Shown one piece after another: positions 29,724 through 37,531 of a DNA stretch of 64,000 bases. This DNA comes from a virus. The notes under the pieces were generated by a model that saw only the letters and a list, made by a program, of their open reading frames with translations, had not been told where the DNA came from and did no database searches. Both the position numbers and the translations under genes were made by a program. The DNA lies in IMG/VR virus record IMGVR_UViG_3300017917_003852, positions 1-64,000 of that record. One strand, 5' to 3'. Numbering within the stretch: the stretch's first letter is position 1; the number at the start of each line of letters is the position of its first letter.

Positions 29724-31078
29724 TCTATAATCTCTGGATGTTCTTTGCCGTATAATTTCATCAGGTAGCCGGCTACGGCATCGGCTTCTTGTTCTATAGG
29801 TGATCCCGGATAACTTTGGTCACCATGCACACGACGATCCTCGTGTTGCTTACGATGTGTTAATTCATGTGCCACGGTACGCATTATGTCAATCATGTTT
29901 CTGTTACCAGTGTAAATCCACATGATATCTTCTGCATCGTCATAGTATCCAGTACGATGTTGATCTGGTCCTTCCTTAGCATCCTGGAATCTAATTTGAG
30001 GAAGTTCTTGTTTAATCTTTAATTTTTTTACGCACCAGTGAATAAAGTCACGTAATTGTTCTTCATGATCACGGAATGTGCTTTCTGTTAAATTATCAGC
30101 ACGAGTGAATGTATCTACTATTTTATAATGCTTGGGTCCTACTAATTCAAAGTCATACTTGTCATCGTCATCTATATTAAAAGGACGAAGAAAATGCTTT
30201 GTCTTACGCTTAATTGCTAACGCACCGTTAGGAGTAAATCCTGTTTGCTCGAGGTCTGCACGATAAACTCTACCCATCGCACCAATTACCGCTAAATCAA
30301 CTTTATAACCTTGCTTCAACAATCTATCAGTAATGGTAACAATCTGGCTGATTCCTTCACCATCATCACCATCCCGGTCGTCTAAGAATTCATTAACCTG
30401 TGTTTCCGCCACACCTTGCTCACCGTGACGAATACTACCGTCCTTCATCAACTTTAAGTTGAGATTGTATTGTTTATTGTCGTGCTTGACTTTGTTCATA
30501 CGACCTGCTTTGAAGCCTTTGGCAAAGTATTGTTTATACATTCCATCGTGTTGGGTGTGCCAATAGTTTATCTTCATAGCTCGTTCTAATGTTGCACCAT
30601 CAGCAAGACTTACGCCTTTAGTGAAACCATCCTCTTGTGCCATCTTGGCAATTTCTGGACTAAATCCTTCATCGTCATCATCACCGTTGAGTCCATCTGG
30701 AGCGAATTCGTTTAACTGTGCATTGAAAATTAACTCCGCAAGTCTAAGAGCATTGTCTCTAGTTTTTGGAATAGCTACACCGGCTTTGCGGCCTCTGCCG
30801 AATCCTTGTTCATAATCAAGCAAATGAATATTAACAGTAGGGTATTCACCTTGACGACCAACTACACTGTAAAGCATTGCACCATTGCGAGATTTGTCTT
30901 TTGGTTCAAACTTCACACTAACTTGTTCAGGTTTTTCTCTATCCTGTCTTGTATATCCACGACCTAAATATTGCTCTATAATATCAGCAAATTCAGTTAG
31001 TGGAAAAGAGTCAGGATCGTCTCTGCCACTATCACCGTTGGTGTCTAAAAATTCCCTTAAAAAATCACTTGCTCGCAT
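29720..31078 (-). CDS. Zinc metallopeptidase with capsid-targeting-like leader (452 aa)
   Basis: Starts MRASDFLREF. The C-terminal 110 residues carry VAHELTHRKQHE, a H-E-x-T-H zinc site, with a downstream EQEADAVAGYL that can give the third ligand. Two internal segments, QLNEFAPDG and QVNEFLDDRDG, resemble repeated processing sites. The middle is charged, without an assigned fold. ATGA overlap with both neighbours. It could cut host or virion proteins after injection; the alternative is a head-maturation role. Confidence 0.74.
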   Translation of the reverse strand: MRASDFLREFLDTNGDSGRDDPDSFPLTEFADIIEQYLGRGYTRQDREKPEQVSVKFEPKDKSRNGAMLYSVVGRQGEYPTVNIHLLDYEQGFGRGRKAGVAIPKTRDNALRLAELIFNAQLNEFAPDGLNGDDDDEGFSPEIAKMAQEDGFTKGVSLADGATLERAMKINYWHTQHDGMYKQYFAKGFKAGRMNKVKHDNKQYNLNLKLMKDGSIRHGEQGVAETQVNEFLDDRDGDDGEGISQIVTITDRLLKQGYKVDLAVIGAMGRVYRADLEQTGFTPNGALAIKRKTKHFLRPFNIDDDDKYDFELVGPKHYKIVDTFTRADNLTESTFRDHEEQLRDFIHWCVKKLKIKQELPQIRFQDAKEGPDQHRTGYYDDAEDIMWIYTGNRNMIDIMRTVAHELTHRKQHEDRRVHGDQSYPGSPIEQEADAVAGYLMKLYGKEHPEIIE

Positions 31079-31955
31079 TTCTTTTTGCCTTTTCTTGGTC
31101 GTCTTGACCTTTTAAGTATTTGTTAAATTGATTTGCTATAAATTCATTTTTTTTACGTTCTGCATCGGTAACTGTATCAGCAGCCATCCTAGCACTACTC
31201 ATTACACCAGATCTAATCGCTGGATCTAGCGCAGCGGTTCTCAATGATTTATCTGTTAAACGATCTAGAATACTAGTAAAGCTTGGTTGTCCTCTTGGTA
31301 TTTTAGTAGGAACCTGGGCGCCAACATTTCCTCCAATGTCAGAAATAGGTCGCGGACTCATTGAGTAACCTCTATTTACAAACTTATTAGACAAATCAGC
31401 ATATTTGCTACTAGCTTGTCTATAAGCAGCCGGTCCGCCAAATTGCTGTATTTCTTTATCTATATTGCTATAGCTAGGAGGTTCCATTCCGTATTCTTTT
31501 CTAAAGGCTTTAGCAGCATGAAACTTTGCTGTTCCTTCTTCGCGACCGATATTTTTAGCAGTTAAAGGATTATATGGATGTGGCTTATTAGCAAGATCGT
31601 ATCCTATATCTTTAATTTTACCAACAGTATCTTTAGCAAGTTCCGGTGCAACTGTAGCTGATTTTGCTGCTGCATCTGCTGCTGTTCTTGTACCTACATT
31701 CCTTGCTAATCCTGTAACACCTTGAACTACTTTTTTACCTAAACCAGCAAAAGGAAATAAAATATCTTCGGGACTGATTAAGGGTGCTTCTAATCCAGGC
31801 TCGATAGGCCAACCTCGTTCATCTCTAGGTAACGTAACATTTTTACCGCGGTTTTCCGCCGATGGCACATACCCTTGTGGCATCCAGTCCTTTTGTAACT
31901 CTTTTCTTGCAGCCTCTACATCGTCGGCTTCATTTATAAATTCATGAGCTCGCAT
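31065..31955 (-). CDS. Ala/Gly-rich protein with capsid-targeting-like leader (296 aa)
   Basis: Starts MRAHEFINEADDVEAARKEL; F-I-N-E|A is almost the T4 cleavage site (F-I-A-E|A). Hydrophobic/Ala segments follow (ILFPFAGLGKKVVQGVTG, TAADAAAKSATVA), with a basic C-terminal third. No enzyme motif. Possibly a head-internal or injected structural protein. The ATG at 31955 is preferred over an upstream start because it opens on the leader. Confidence 0.68.
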   Translation of the reverse strand: MRAHEFINEADDVEAARKELQKDWMPQGYVPSAENRGKNVTLPRDERGWPIEPGLEAPLISPEDILFPFAGLGKKVVQGVTGLARNVGTRTAADAAAKSATVAPELAKDTVGKIKDIGYDLANKPHPYNPLTAKNIGREEGTAKFHAAKAFRKEYGMEPPSYSNIDKEIQQFGGPAAYRQASSKYADLSNKFVNRGYSMSPRPISDIGGNVGAQVPTKIPRGQPSFTSILDRLTDKSLRTAALDPAIRSGVMSSARMAADTVTDAERKKNEFIANQFNKYLKGQDDQEKAKRNASK

Positions 31956-32595
31956 TGTCTTTATCCTGTGGCCCGGCAATCATCTTGCCGTAGTCTTTAC
32001 TCTGTATATTCTGTGGTTCGTGCTCACGCTGTCCTTTTAATATTTCAAAAGCTCGACGTAATCCACGGGCCACCGTATCTAGGCCATTTTCATCTGCTTG
32101 ATACTTAATACCAATACCTCCCGATTGTTCCCATTCGGTAATTACAGTATTACGATCATCAACTAGTATATTCGGCGTGCCGTCGGCTTGTTTAGCGTAT
32201 TTTCCCTTGCGGGGAGTAATAATAATTTTATTAGGCTGTGGATCTAGGTTTTCAGCAATCCAAGCACGTTTCATTGCTTCGCTGTTTTTGTGATCACCAC
32301 GTAATGGGCTAGAGCAAATATTGTAAGATCCAAATACTTGTACGGCCATTGCTACTAATCTATCAGCTGATGCAAATTTAGGCAGTCTATAGAAGAAATC
32401 TGTACCAACCATTTGTTGTATAACGGGCTCACGCTTTTCTGGTGGAATAGCGTGATAATCGTATCTTCCTTGTGTGTTAGGTGGTACTCCAGCTAATTTT
32501 GCATATTCTGCAAAGAAATCAGCTAATACACCGTCCATATCTAAGAATATTTCTGGACGTCCGTGAGATTGTTGTTCTAGTTCAAATAAGCGCAT
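31942..32595 (-). CDS. HAD-superfamily 5'(3')-nucleotidase-like protein (217 aa)
   Basis: Starts MRLFELEQQ, then FLDMDGVLADFFAEY with the DxDGV catalytic motif, ICSSPLRGD (motif II), and ILVDDRNTVI (motif IV D-D). These match deoxyribonucleotidase-type HAD enzymes of phages. It would dephosphorylate nucleotides. The leader LFELE resembles that of the preceding group, which suggests packaging, but the match is weaker. It overlaps the next gene by 14 nt. Confidence 0.8.
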   Translation of the reverse strand: MRLFELEQQSHGRPEIFLDMDGVLADFFAEYAKLAGVPPNTQGRYDYHAIPPEKREPVIQQMVGTDFFYRLPKFASADRLVAMAVQVFGSYNICSSPLRGDHKNSEAMKRAWIAENLDPQPNKIIITPRKGKYAKQADGTPNILVDDRNTVITEWEQSGGIGIKYQADENGLDTVARGLRRAFEILKGQREHEPQNIQSKDYGKMIAGPQDKDNASS

Positions 32596-32609
32596 TTTGT
32601 ATTTATTGA

Positions 32610-33467
32610 TTAAAAGAAATGGACTGCTTTTACAAATTGTCTTGTTTCAAGATCTTTTAGTATATCACCTGTGTAATCTAAATCAGCTACTGGTATGCTA
32701 CCTATAGTCTGAGATAAATCCTGCCAACTATATCCTAGTGAATTAAAAAACTCATGATGTTTATTGTAATATACTTTTAGATTTTGCTCTAAACTAACTT
32801 GCTCATCGTTATAAAATTTTACTACAAAATCAGCTGAATAATGACAAAAAGGTTGAAACGCTTCGGGTTGAATATAGGAATCGTTGTCTAACATTAAATC
32901 GTACAATGTTTTACCAATCTCTGCATAGTTAATATACACTGATCCAAATTTAATTTGGGATTCAAAATATTGGTAATCATTGCTATCAAGTACTTCTGTT
33001 TTTGGTAATCCAAAGTAAGTAACTACGTGTCTGGGATGTGCGCCTCGAGCTACACTTTCGCAACGATGTACTAGTAAATTTAGATCGCATAAATGTTTTT
33101 TAAATTCTGAGTTAGGGTCTTTTTTATCTAGTAGTCCATGTTCGATTTCAAATATATGATGTAAGCGATTTAGGGTGTCTTGCTCCGTTGCTGATTCTAA
33201 ACGGTAATCAATTTTAATCCACTGATTTAATTTTACTATTAGATTGTTAATATCGTTTAGAGCTCGGTTGGTTTGTTGTTCTACAGTACCAAATCCGTAA
33301 AATCTAGCAGGATCATCAATTGGATATCCTAGATGTTGTGCTAGCTCAACTCTTTGTATCCATTTTTTAGTAATAGGCGTATTGCGTAATGAATAATCTA
33401 CTACTATTTGATCGCTGTGTTCGTGAGGATTTGCATAGATAATTTGTAATTTTTTATATTTTAACAT
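32610..33467 (-). CDS. Hypothetical protein (285 aa)
   Basis: Starts MLKYKKLQIIYANPHEHSDQ. Helical middle with HHIFEIEHGL and C-terminal aromatic strands; no catalytic signature. Conserved-looking size and placement downstream of the SprT gene, with which it overlaps by 7 nt, suggest a shared transcript. It could be a structural or chaperone protein; not recognised. Confidence 0.62.
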   Translation of the reverse strand: MLKYKKLQIIYANPHEHSDQIVVDYSLRNTPITKKWIQRVELAQHLGYPIDDPARFYGFGTVEQQTNRALNDINNLIVKLNQWIKIDYRLESATEQDTLNRLHHIFEIEHGLLDKKDPNSEFKKHLCDLNLLVHRCESVARGAHPRHVVTYFGLPKTEVLDSNDYQYFESQIKFGSVYINYAEIGKTLYDLMLDNDSYIQPEAFQPFCHYSADFVVKFYNDEQVSLEQNLKVYYNKHHEFFNSLGYSWQDLSQTIGSIPVADLDYTGDILKDLETRQFVKAVHFF

Positions 33468-33940
33468 TTATTAAAATCTTGATGTCTAAACCAACGACGT
33501 TGCCCAAAGCTAGTTTTTAATGTAAGTCCGTAATATGCAAATTCTTCGCGCCAAGCAAAAAAACTAGGCCCGTGTCCGCCGCTATTTTCTGGCACTCCGT
33601 AATCCCAACGATGTACATCCCATTGATATTGATGTACCATTTCGTGTGCTAGGGTATTCATAAACCATTGCGGGCAAAACCATTTGTTGTTTAATCGTAT
33701 GCGTACCCAACTACCATTCCAAACATGACGTTTTTCCCACTGACAGTAACCCCAACATTTTTGTGTCTGCCCGAGTTCTATTATTGGCCTACGTAGCTGA
33801 TTTTCAAATACATAGCGATTGATTATTTTATACGCATATATTGCGTCATCGTATGTAGGTCTAAATAGTTTTCGTCTTTGATAAGTTAAACTAGGAAGCT
33901 CAGCTTCCATAATTGATCTAATAGGATTGGGTCTTGCCAT
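33461..33940 (-). CDS. SprT-like zinc metalloprotease (159 aa)
   Basis: Contains FMNTLAHEMVHQYQWDVH (HExxH zinc site with the expected helix) and HGPSFFAWREEF, whose His is the third ligand. This is the SprT/Spartan core, which in eukaryotes digests DNA-protein cross-links. The C-terminal zinc ribbon found in many SprT proteins is absent. The ATG at 33940 follows the GGGGGTG of a long inverted repeat, so translation may depend on that structure. Confidence 0.82.
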   Translation of the reverse strand: MARPNPIRSIMEAELPSLTYQRRKLFRPTYDDAIYAYKIINRYVFENQLRRPIIELGQTQKCWGYCQWEKRHVWNGSWVRIRLNNKWFCPQWFMNTLAHEMVHQYQWDVHRWDYGVPENSGGHGPSFFAWREEFAYYGLTLKTSFGQRRWFRHQDFNKC

Positions 33941-33943
33941 AAG

Positions 33944-33984
33944 AACACCCCCGGACAAAGTATTTAAACTTGTGCGGGGGTGTT
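33944..33984 (-). promoter_or_regulatory. Inverted repeat at the SprT ribosome binding site
   Basis: AACACCCCCG and CGGGGGTGTT form a perfect 10-bp stem around a 21-nt loop that contains TTTAAATAC (late-box-like). The 3' arm is the G-rich sequence just before the ATG, so folding would hide the start signal. Confidence 0.5.
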
Positions 33985-33999
33985 TAACAGAAGTTTTAA

Positions 34000-34557
34000 T
34001 TATCGCTTAGTATCCAACTCTTTAAGCAATTTTTCACCTTCAATTTCGTTACTACGAGCTAGTGCTTGACGATCCTTACGATCCTTTAGGGGATTTTCGT
34101 CAATTGGCAATACTATCTTTACATACGTTTGAAAGTATTGTCCATTAGGCACCGTTTCTCTTTTAACAGAAACACCCGTAATATCTACCCGATCGCAAAA
34201 GCTACGAATAGCAGTTTTCATATTTGTAGTAGAATTTTTACCTTCTTGTGTTCGATAAGTTTTACTAACCTTATCAACTTGACCACCGGCGGTATCACAA
34301 ATTTTACCCTTAGCTAGTTCAATCGCTAGGTCCTCAGACGTTTGCATGTCGTCGCTTTGGGCTGTGGCCATTGCACATGCAATAGCAGTCGTTGCAGTAC
34401 AATCTTCTTTGTACCAAGAAGGTTGGCTCTTTACCGCAGTTTTAACTGCTTCGACGTTACGTTCGTGACGTTCTTCAGCCGCTTTAATAGCCGGATCTTT
34501 AGTGCTACTACATGCAGACAACATTACTGCTAGAATTACCGGAATTACCTTATACAT
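34000..34557 (-). CDS. Lipoprotein (185 aa)
   Basis: Signal peptide MYKVIPVILAVMLSACSSTK with lipobox L-S-A-C; the mature part is helical, then a beta-rich half with VKRETVPNGQYFQTYVKIVLP, which resembles bacterial LPP20/LpoB-type outer-membrane lipoproteins. It would be anchored in the outer membrane or at the inner membrane, facing the periplasm. First of a rare set of phage-coded exported proteins here. Shine-Dalgarno AGAGG. Confidence 0.75.
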   Translation of the reverse strand: MYKVIPVILAVMLSACSSTKDPAIKAAEERHERNVEAVKTAVKSQPSWYKEDCTATTAIACAMATAQSDDMQTSEDLAIELAKGKICDTAGGQVDKVSKTYRTQEGKNSTTNMKTAIRSFCDRVDITGVSVKRETVPNGQYFQTYVKIVLPIDENPLKDRKDRQALARSNEIEGEKLLKELDTKR

Positions 34558-34568
34558 AATTTACCTCT

Positions 34569-34694
34569 TTATTTAGAAATCGTATTACCCAAACTGGTCA
34601 AGTCCTTGCCAAGACCACCCACAAGTCCGCCAACTGTACCACAGCCAGTGAGACTAACTACTACTGCAAAAATTAAAGCTTTCATAATGTACAT
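34569..34694 (-). CDS. Entericidin-like small lipoprotein (41 aa)
   Basis: Hydrophobic leader ending SLTGCGTVGGLVGGLGKDL: a lipobox (L-T-G-C) followed by the Gly-rich, K-D-containing amphipathic mature peptide seen in EcnA/EcnB entericidins, which are envelope toxins/antidotes in bacteria. Start MYIMKAL fits AAGG spacing; a shorter start three codons in is possible. Too short to be in routine gene lists. May alter the envelope late in infection (inference). Confidence 0.65.
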   Translation of the reverse strand: MYIMKALIFAVVVSLTGCGTVGGLVGGLGKDLTSLGNTISK

Positions 34695-34712
34695 AGTTTA
34701 TTACCTTTTTGA

Positions 34713-35306
34713 TTATTTGTCAATACGGCTTTGTTCCCATTTTTTCCAAATGGTCCAATTACGCCCAGTCTGACAAACATAACCTTTGTACTGTACAGCT
34801 ACGCCAGACGGACGAATTTCATTTTCAATAAAAATACTACATACCAAATTTTGGTTATCAATTGGATATACATATCTAATCGAACCATCGGCATTTACAT
34901 ATTTTGGATCTATAGTAAGATCACTCAAATTAACTTGTTGGCCCACACGAACGGTAGTTATCTGTTTCTTAGCGGTATCACAAACGGTTTCGACGTTTTG
35001 TTGCACACTTACATCATATTCGGGTGTATTAGATAGTAACCAAGTACTAGCAGCATCTCGAGCTGCCATACAGGATCGAACTGCGGTATTGCCCTCTCCA
35101 TATTTTTCAGCCCAAGTCCAAGTGCGATCAACTAACACACGGAACGAGTATGTGCATCGGAATCGATTTTTATCCACTTGCACATATGACTCACGTTGAT
35201 TGTCAATAGGCAAGCCACCTACGCTAAGAATTTCTTTACGTTGGAAACACTCGCCACTAGCTGCGGTAGCTGTTACTAACAATAAACTGGCAATTAATTT
35301 CTGCAT
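34713..35306 (-). CDS. Secreted protein (197 aa)
   Basis: Signal peptide MQKLIASLLLVTATAASGEC with an Ala-x-Ala-like cleavage region and several Cys in the mature part (CMAARD, ETVCDTAKK, NLVCSIF), likely disulphide-bonded in the periplasm. Beta-rich. No family recognised. The stop lies in the promoterless gap before the entericidin-like gene. Confidence 0.7.
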   Translation of the reverse strand: MQKLIASLLLVTATAASGECFQRKEILSVGGLPIDNQRESYVQVDKNRFRCTYSFRVLVDRTWTWAEKYGEGNTAVRSCMAARDAASTWLLSNTPEYDVSVQQNVETVCDTAKKQITTVRVGQQVNLSDLTIDPKYVNADGSIRYVYPIDNQNLVCSIFIENEIRPSGVAVQYKGYVCQTGRNWTIWKKWEQSRIDK

Positions 35307-35614
35307 GTTTTATATCTATCGTATTCGGCCATGCGTTGCACTGAGCTACGGCGACCTTCGTCTATGTTTCTACGTTCTTGGTAAGTTCCATCATTAACCG
35401 ATGCCAAAAACCCAAACACACTGCGAATCATAAAGAAATTAACAATTTCATCACGCTCGCTCACACGCTGACTTTCTAAAAAATCCTTTTGGCTCTTATC
35501 CGAACAATTAATTTGGTAATGATTAAGATCTTGTGTAGTTATCCTAGACTCTGTGGTCATAACAGAACATCCAGACAAAGACATAACAATTAACGCGATG
35601 GCTTGGAGCCGCAT
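35294..35614 (-). CDS. Lipoprotein (106 aa)
   Basis: Leader MRLQAIALIVMSLSGCSVMT with lipobox L-S-G-C, then a Gln/Ser-rich linker and a polar, helical mature part with NCSDKSQKDFLESQRVS. Overlaps both neighbours, so it belongs to the exported-protein operon. Shares the layout (N-x-W/Y-Q-x-x-C near residue 35) with the next upstream lipoprotein, suggesting an old duplication. Confidence 0.72.
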   Translation of the reverse strand: MRLQAIALIVMSLSGCSVMTTESRITTQDLNHYQINCSDKSQKDFLESQRVSERDEIVNFFMIRSVFGFLASVNDGTYQERRNIDEGRRSSVQRMAEYDRYKTCRN

Positions 35615-35859
35615 AATTCGTCCGATTCAAGTAACTTCTGGTTTATAATTCCGTTCTTTTCTCTAGCTACCGGATCCCATTCAAAACTTGCTTCGTCAAT
35701 AAGCGTTAAGGTTTTCCATAGCAAGTTACGTTCCACCCCTTTATTAGTGCAACTAACTTGCCATTTATTTAGAGTAGCATTAGATGCCGGACGCTCAGTG
35801 GGCGGCAACAAGGCGCACCCACTGAGTATAACCGGAATTAAAAGACTGATCCTTTTCAT
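35590..35859 (-). CDS. Lipoprotein (89 aa)
   Basis: Leader MKRISLLIPVILSGCALLPP with lipobox L-S-G-C. The mature part has LNKWQVSCTNKGVERNLLW, comparable to LNHYQINCSDKSQKDFL in the lipoprotein that follows. Ends with a third Cys (ESDELCGS). Probably outer-membrane-associated; function unknown. Confidence 0.72.
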   Translation of the reverse strand: MKRISLLIPVILSGCALLPPTERPASNATLNKWQVSCTNKGVERNLLWKTLTLIDEASFEWDPVAREKNGIINQKLLESDELCGSKPSR

Positions 35860-36011
35860 CTTTTTTTGCTAGGAACTGCGGCAGATTTAAAAGCGGCCAT
35901 TGCTTCAACATCGCTACAGCCAGCATTACGCTGGATATATTTCACCGCGTCACGGGTGTTAAGTTGAAGGATGAAAATTGCCTCGTCGGCGAATTTTTGT
36001 GCTCGGGTCAT
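35856..36011 (-). CDS. Small helical protein (51 aa)
   Basis: Starts MTRAQKFADEAIFILQLNTR and ends SAAVPSKKR. Good AAAGGAAAC site ahead of the ATG; the TGA overlaps the ATG of the lipoprotein gene. No known family. Confidence 0.62.
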   Translation of the reverse strand: MTRAQKFADEAIFILQLNTRDAVKYIQRNAGCSDVEAMAAFKSAAVPSKKR

Positions 36012-36022
36012 GCTTGTTTCCT

Positions 36023-36430
36023 TTACCATGAGGAGTTGTAAAAAACTTTAAGTCCAGTAAAAATTTCGGCTCGCGCCTTACGTATAAATTCTAGATCCTG
36101 CTCGCGATAGTAATCATCGCTAGGATCACCAAAAAAGAAACCTGTAGTATGCGGAAGCACACCATTTTTTATATCCGCTTCTAGAGCATCAAGGTCCTCC
36201 CAAGTAAGTTCAAGTTCAATACCATTAAACATTGGATCTGTAGTTGGATCAGTATTTTTACTGCGCCAAAGTTGTTCCATCCAACCATGGAGGTTAGGAT
36301 GTTTGCGCCAATACGCAATTTCTACAGTCGGATCGGCTACATTTTTATTACCTTTTTCGTAATACTCTTCATAATACTCATCTTTAGCATTACGTTTAGC
36401 CGCAGCGTAAGCATACATATCCAAACCCAT
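36023..36430 (-). CDS. Conserved 'MGLDMYAYA' phage protein (135 aa)
   Basis: The MGLDMYAYA start, the acid/Tyr-rich KDEYYEEYYEKGNK and YWRKHPNLHGWMEQLW are features of a family widespread in phages and bacteria, with no proven function that I know. Ends FYNSSW as usual for the family. It follows a strong early promoter. Confidence 0.78.
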   Translation of the reverse strand: MGLDMYAYAAAKRNAKDEYYEEYYEKGNKNVADPTVEIAYWRKHPNLHGWMEQLWRSKNTDPTTDPMFNGIELELTWEDLDALEADIKNGVLPHTTGFFFGDPSDDYYREQDLEFIRKARAEIFTGLKVFYNSSW

Positions 36431-36458
36431 GATATCTCCTATAAATTACAATAAAACA

Positions 36459-36487
36459 ATTATAGTTAAAAACTGATTTTTGGTCAA
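36459..36487 (-). promoter_or_regulatory. Early promoter
   Basis: TTGACC, 17 nt, TATAAT ahead of the MGLDMYAYA gene; the -35 overlaps the stop region of the upstream gene. Confidence 0.82.
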
Positions 36488-36762
36488 TCGTTTTTTGGAA
36501 GCTTAACTACAGTTAATTTGTTACTATTGGTTTTAAATTTTGGTTTAGGTTTAGATGGTGTAAATTCTTTGCTTACATAATATTCGCAAAGGCGATGACG
36601 ACACAATGTAGGAATGTCTTCGAAACCGGGTTCAAGGATAAATTGGTAAGGACTACGACCCCACGTGGAGAATTTTAGAAAATTATAGTAGGCCTTACGA
36701 TGTTCTTTAATTGTTGAATCAAATACTGTGGGCGGACGGCAATTTAATAGCAAGTTATTCAT
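36484..36762 (-). CDS. Basic hypothetical protein (92 aa)
   Basis: Starts MNNLLLNCRPPTVFDSTIKE after GAGGAATT, and ends with a Lys/Pro-rich tail (PSKPKPKFKTNSNKLTVVK). The middle has LCRHRLCEYYVSKEF. Possibly nucleic-acid-binding by charge. No family recognised. Confidence 0.65.
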   Translation of the reverse strand: MNNLLLNCRPPTVFDSTIKEHRKAYYNFLKFSTWGRSPYQFILEPGFEDIPTLCRHRLCEYYVSKEFTPSKPKPKFKTNSNKLTVVKLPKND

Positions 36763-36794
36763 TGTCAATTCCTCTATAGATTTAACAAGTGTAT

Positions 36795-36831
36795 ATACTA
36801 GCATAAGAAAAAAGCCCTGTCAAGCAGGGCT
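36795..36831 (-). promoter_or_regulatory. Composite terminator-promoter
   Basis: AGCCCTG-loop-CAGGGCT with T run (36813-36831) ends the upstream phasin-like transcript. The perfect -35 TTGACA lies inside this hairpin, and 17 nt on is TAGTAT as -10, so the same DNA stops one transcript and starts the next. Confidence 0.7.
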
Positions 36832-36859
36832 TTTTAGTGTTGTATTTTTACAACAATGT

Positions 36860-37078
36860 TTATTTTTTAGCAACAGGTTGCTTAGGGAAAAAAGCAGTTG
36901 CTGATTCAGCAACAGTTTTTGCTAAGTCAAAACTGGTGTTATAAACAGTTTTGGTAAAAGTTGCATTTGCATCAACTAGGGTTTCTAGGCTAGCACGTAC
37001 ATCTTCATTTGGAACATGGATCAAAACTGATTTGGTTGTCTTTACTGCGTTATCAACTACTGTATCTACTGTAAACAT
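36860..37078 (-). CDS. Phasin-like small protein (72 aa)
   Basis: Starts MFTVDTVVDNAVKTTKSVLI and ends FFPKQPVAKK; an amphipathic helix pair with Val/Thr/Ala repeats like phasins and phasin-type phage proteins. AAGGAG precedes the ATG. Phasins coat polyhydroxyalkanoate granules or act as chaperones; here the match is on composition and pattern only. Confidence 0.58.
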   Translation of the reverse strand: MFTVDTVVDNAVKTTKSVLIHVPNEDVRASLETLVDANATFTKTVYNTSFDLAKTVAESATAFFPKQPVAKK

Positions 37079-37107
37079 TTGAATCTCCTTAAAAGTAATG
37101 TTCAATG

Positions 37108-37137
37108 ATTATACTATATTTACATGTTGCGGTGCAA
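37108..37137 (-). promoter_or_regulatory. Promoter with operator-like inverted repeat
   Basis: TTGCAC, 18 nt, TATAAT for the phasin-like gene. ATGTTGC-acc-GCAACAT, a perfect 7-bp repeat, covers the -35 and could be a repressor site. Confidence 0.65.
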
Positions 37138-37222
37138 CATTTAATCTACCCATATAATGATTTTATTTGTCCGTTTTTAATGGCTAAATATTTTACAACA
37201 TATTTCAAGGAGATGTTTAAAA

Positions 37223-37531
37223 ATGGAATTTCTAATTCTTATTATTGCAGTTATTGCTGTACTTGGTTGGTTTATTTGGAAGGATCGGAAATTTGAAGAT
37301 TCCAGTTCTCATCCGTTAGATGGCGCTACCAAAAATGCAGTTGTTGAGACTCTTGACGTTAATAAGGACGGCAAAGTTGATCTTAAAGATGCTGTAGCCG
37401 CTGCTGAAGTAGTAGTTGAAAAAACAAAAAAGACTGCTACCAAAGCCAAGGAAGTTGCTAAGAAAACTGTAGCTAAGGCCAAAGCTAAGGCTCCTGCTAA
37501 GAAGACCACTGCAAAAAAATCAGCTAAATGA
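37223..37531 (+). CDS. Membrane-anchored histone-H1-like protein with EF-hand-type loop (102 aa)
   Basis: Residues 1-18 form one membrane span (MEFLILIIAVIAVLGWFI). Then a calcium-loop-like DVNKDGKVDLKDAV (about 50-63), as in EF-hand or dockerin loops, and a Lys/Ala/Thr-rich C terminus (KKTVAKAKAKAPAKKTTA) like histone H1 or bacterial Hc1. It could tether DNA to the membrane in a calcium-dependent way (inference). On the plus strand, its TGA overlaps the ATG of the glycosyltransferase-like gene. SD AAGGAG. Confidence 0.7.
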   Translation: MEFLILIIAVIAVLGWFIWKDRKFEDSSSHPLDGATKNAVVETLDVNKDGKVDLKDAVAAAEVVVEKTKKTATKAKEVAKKTVAKAKAKAPAKKTTAKKSAK

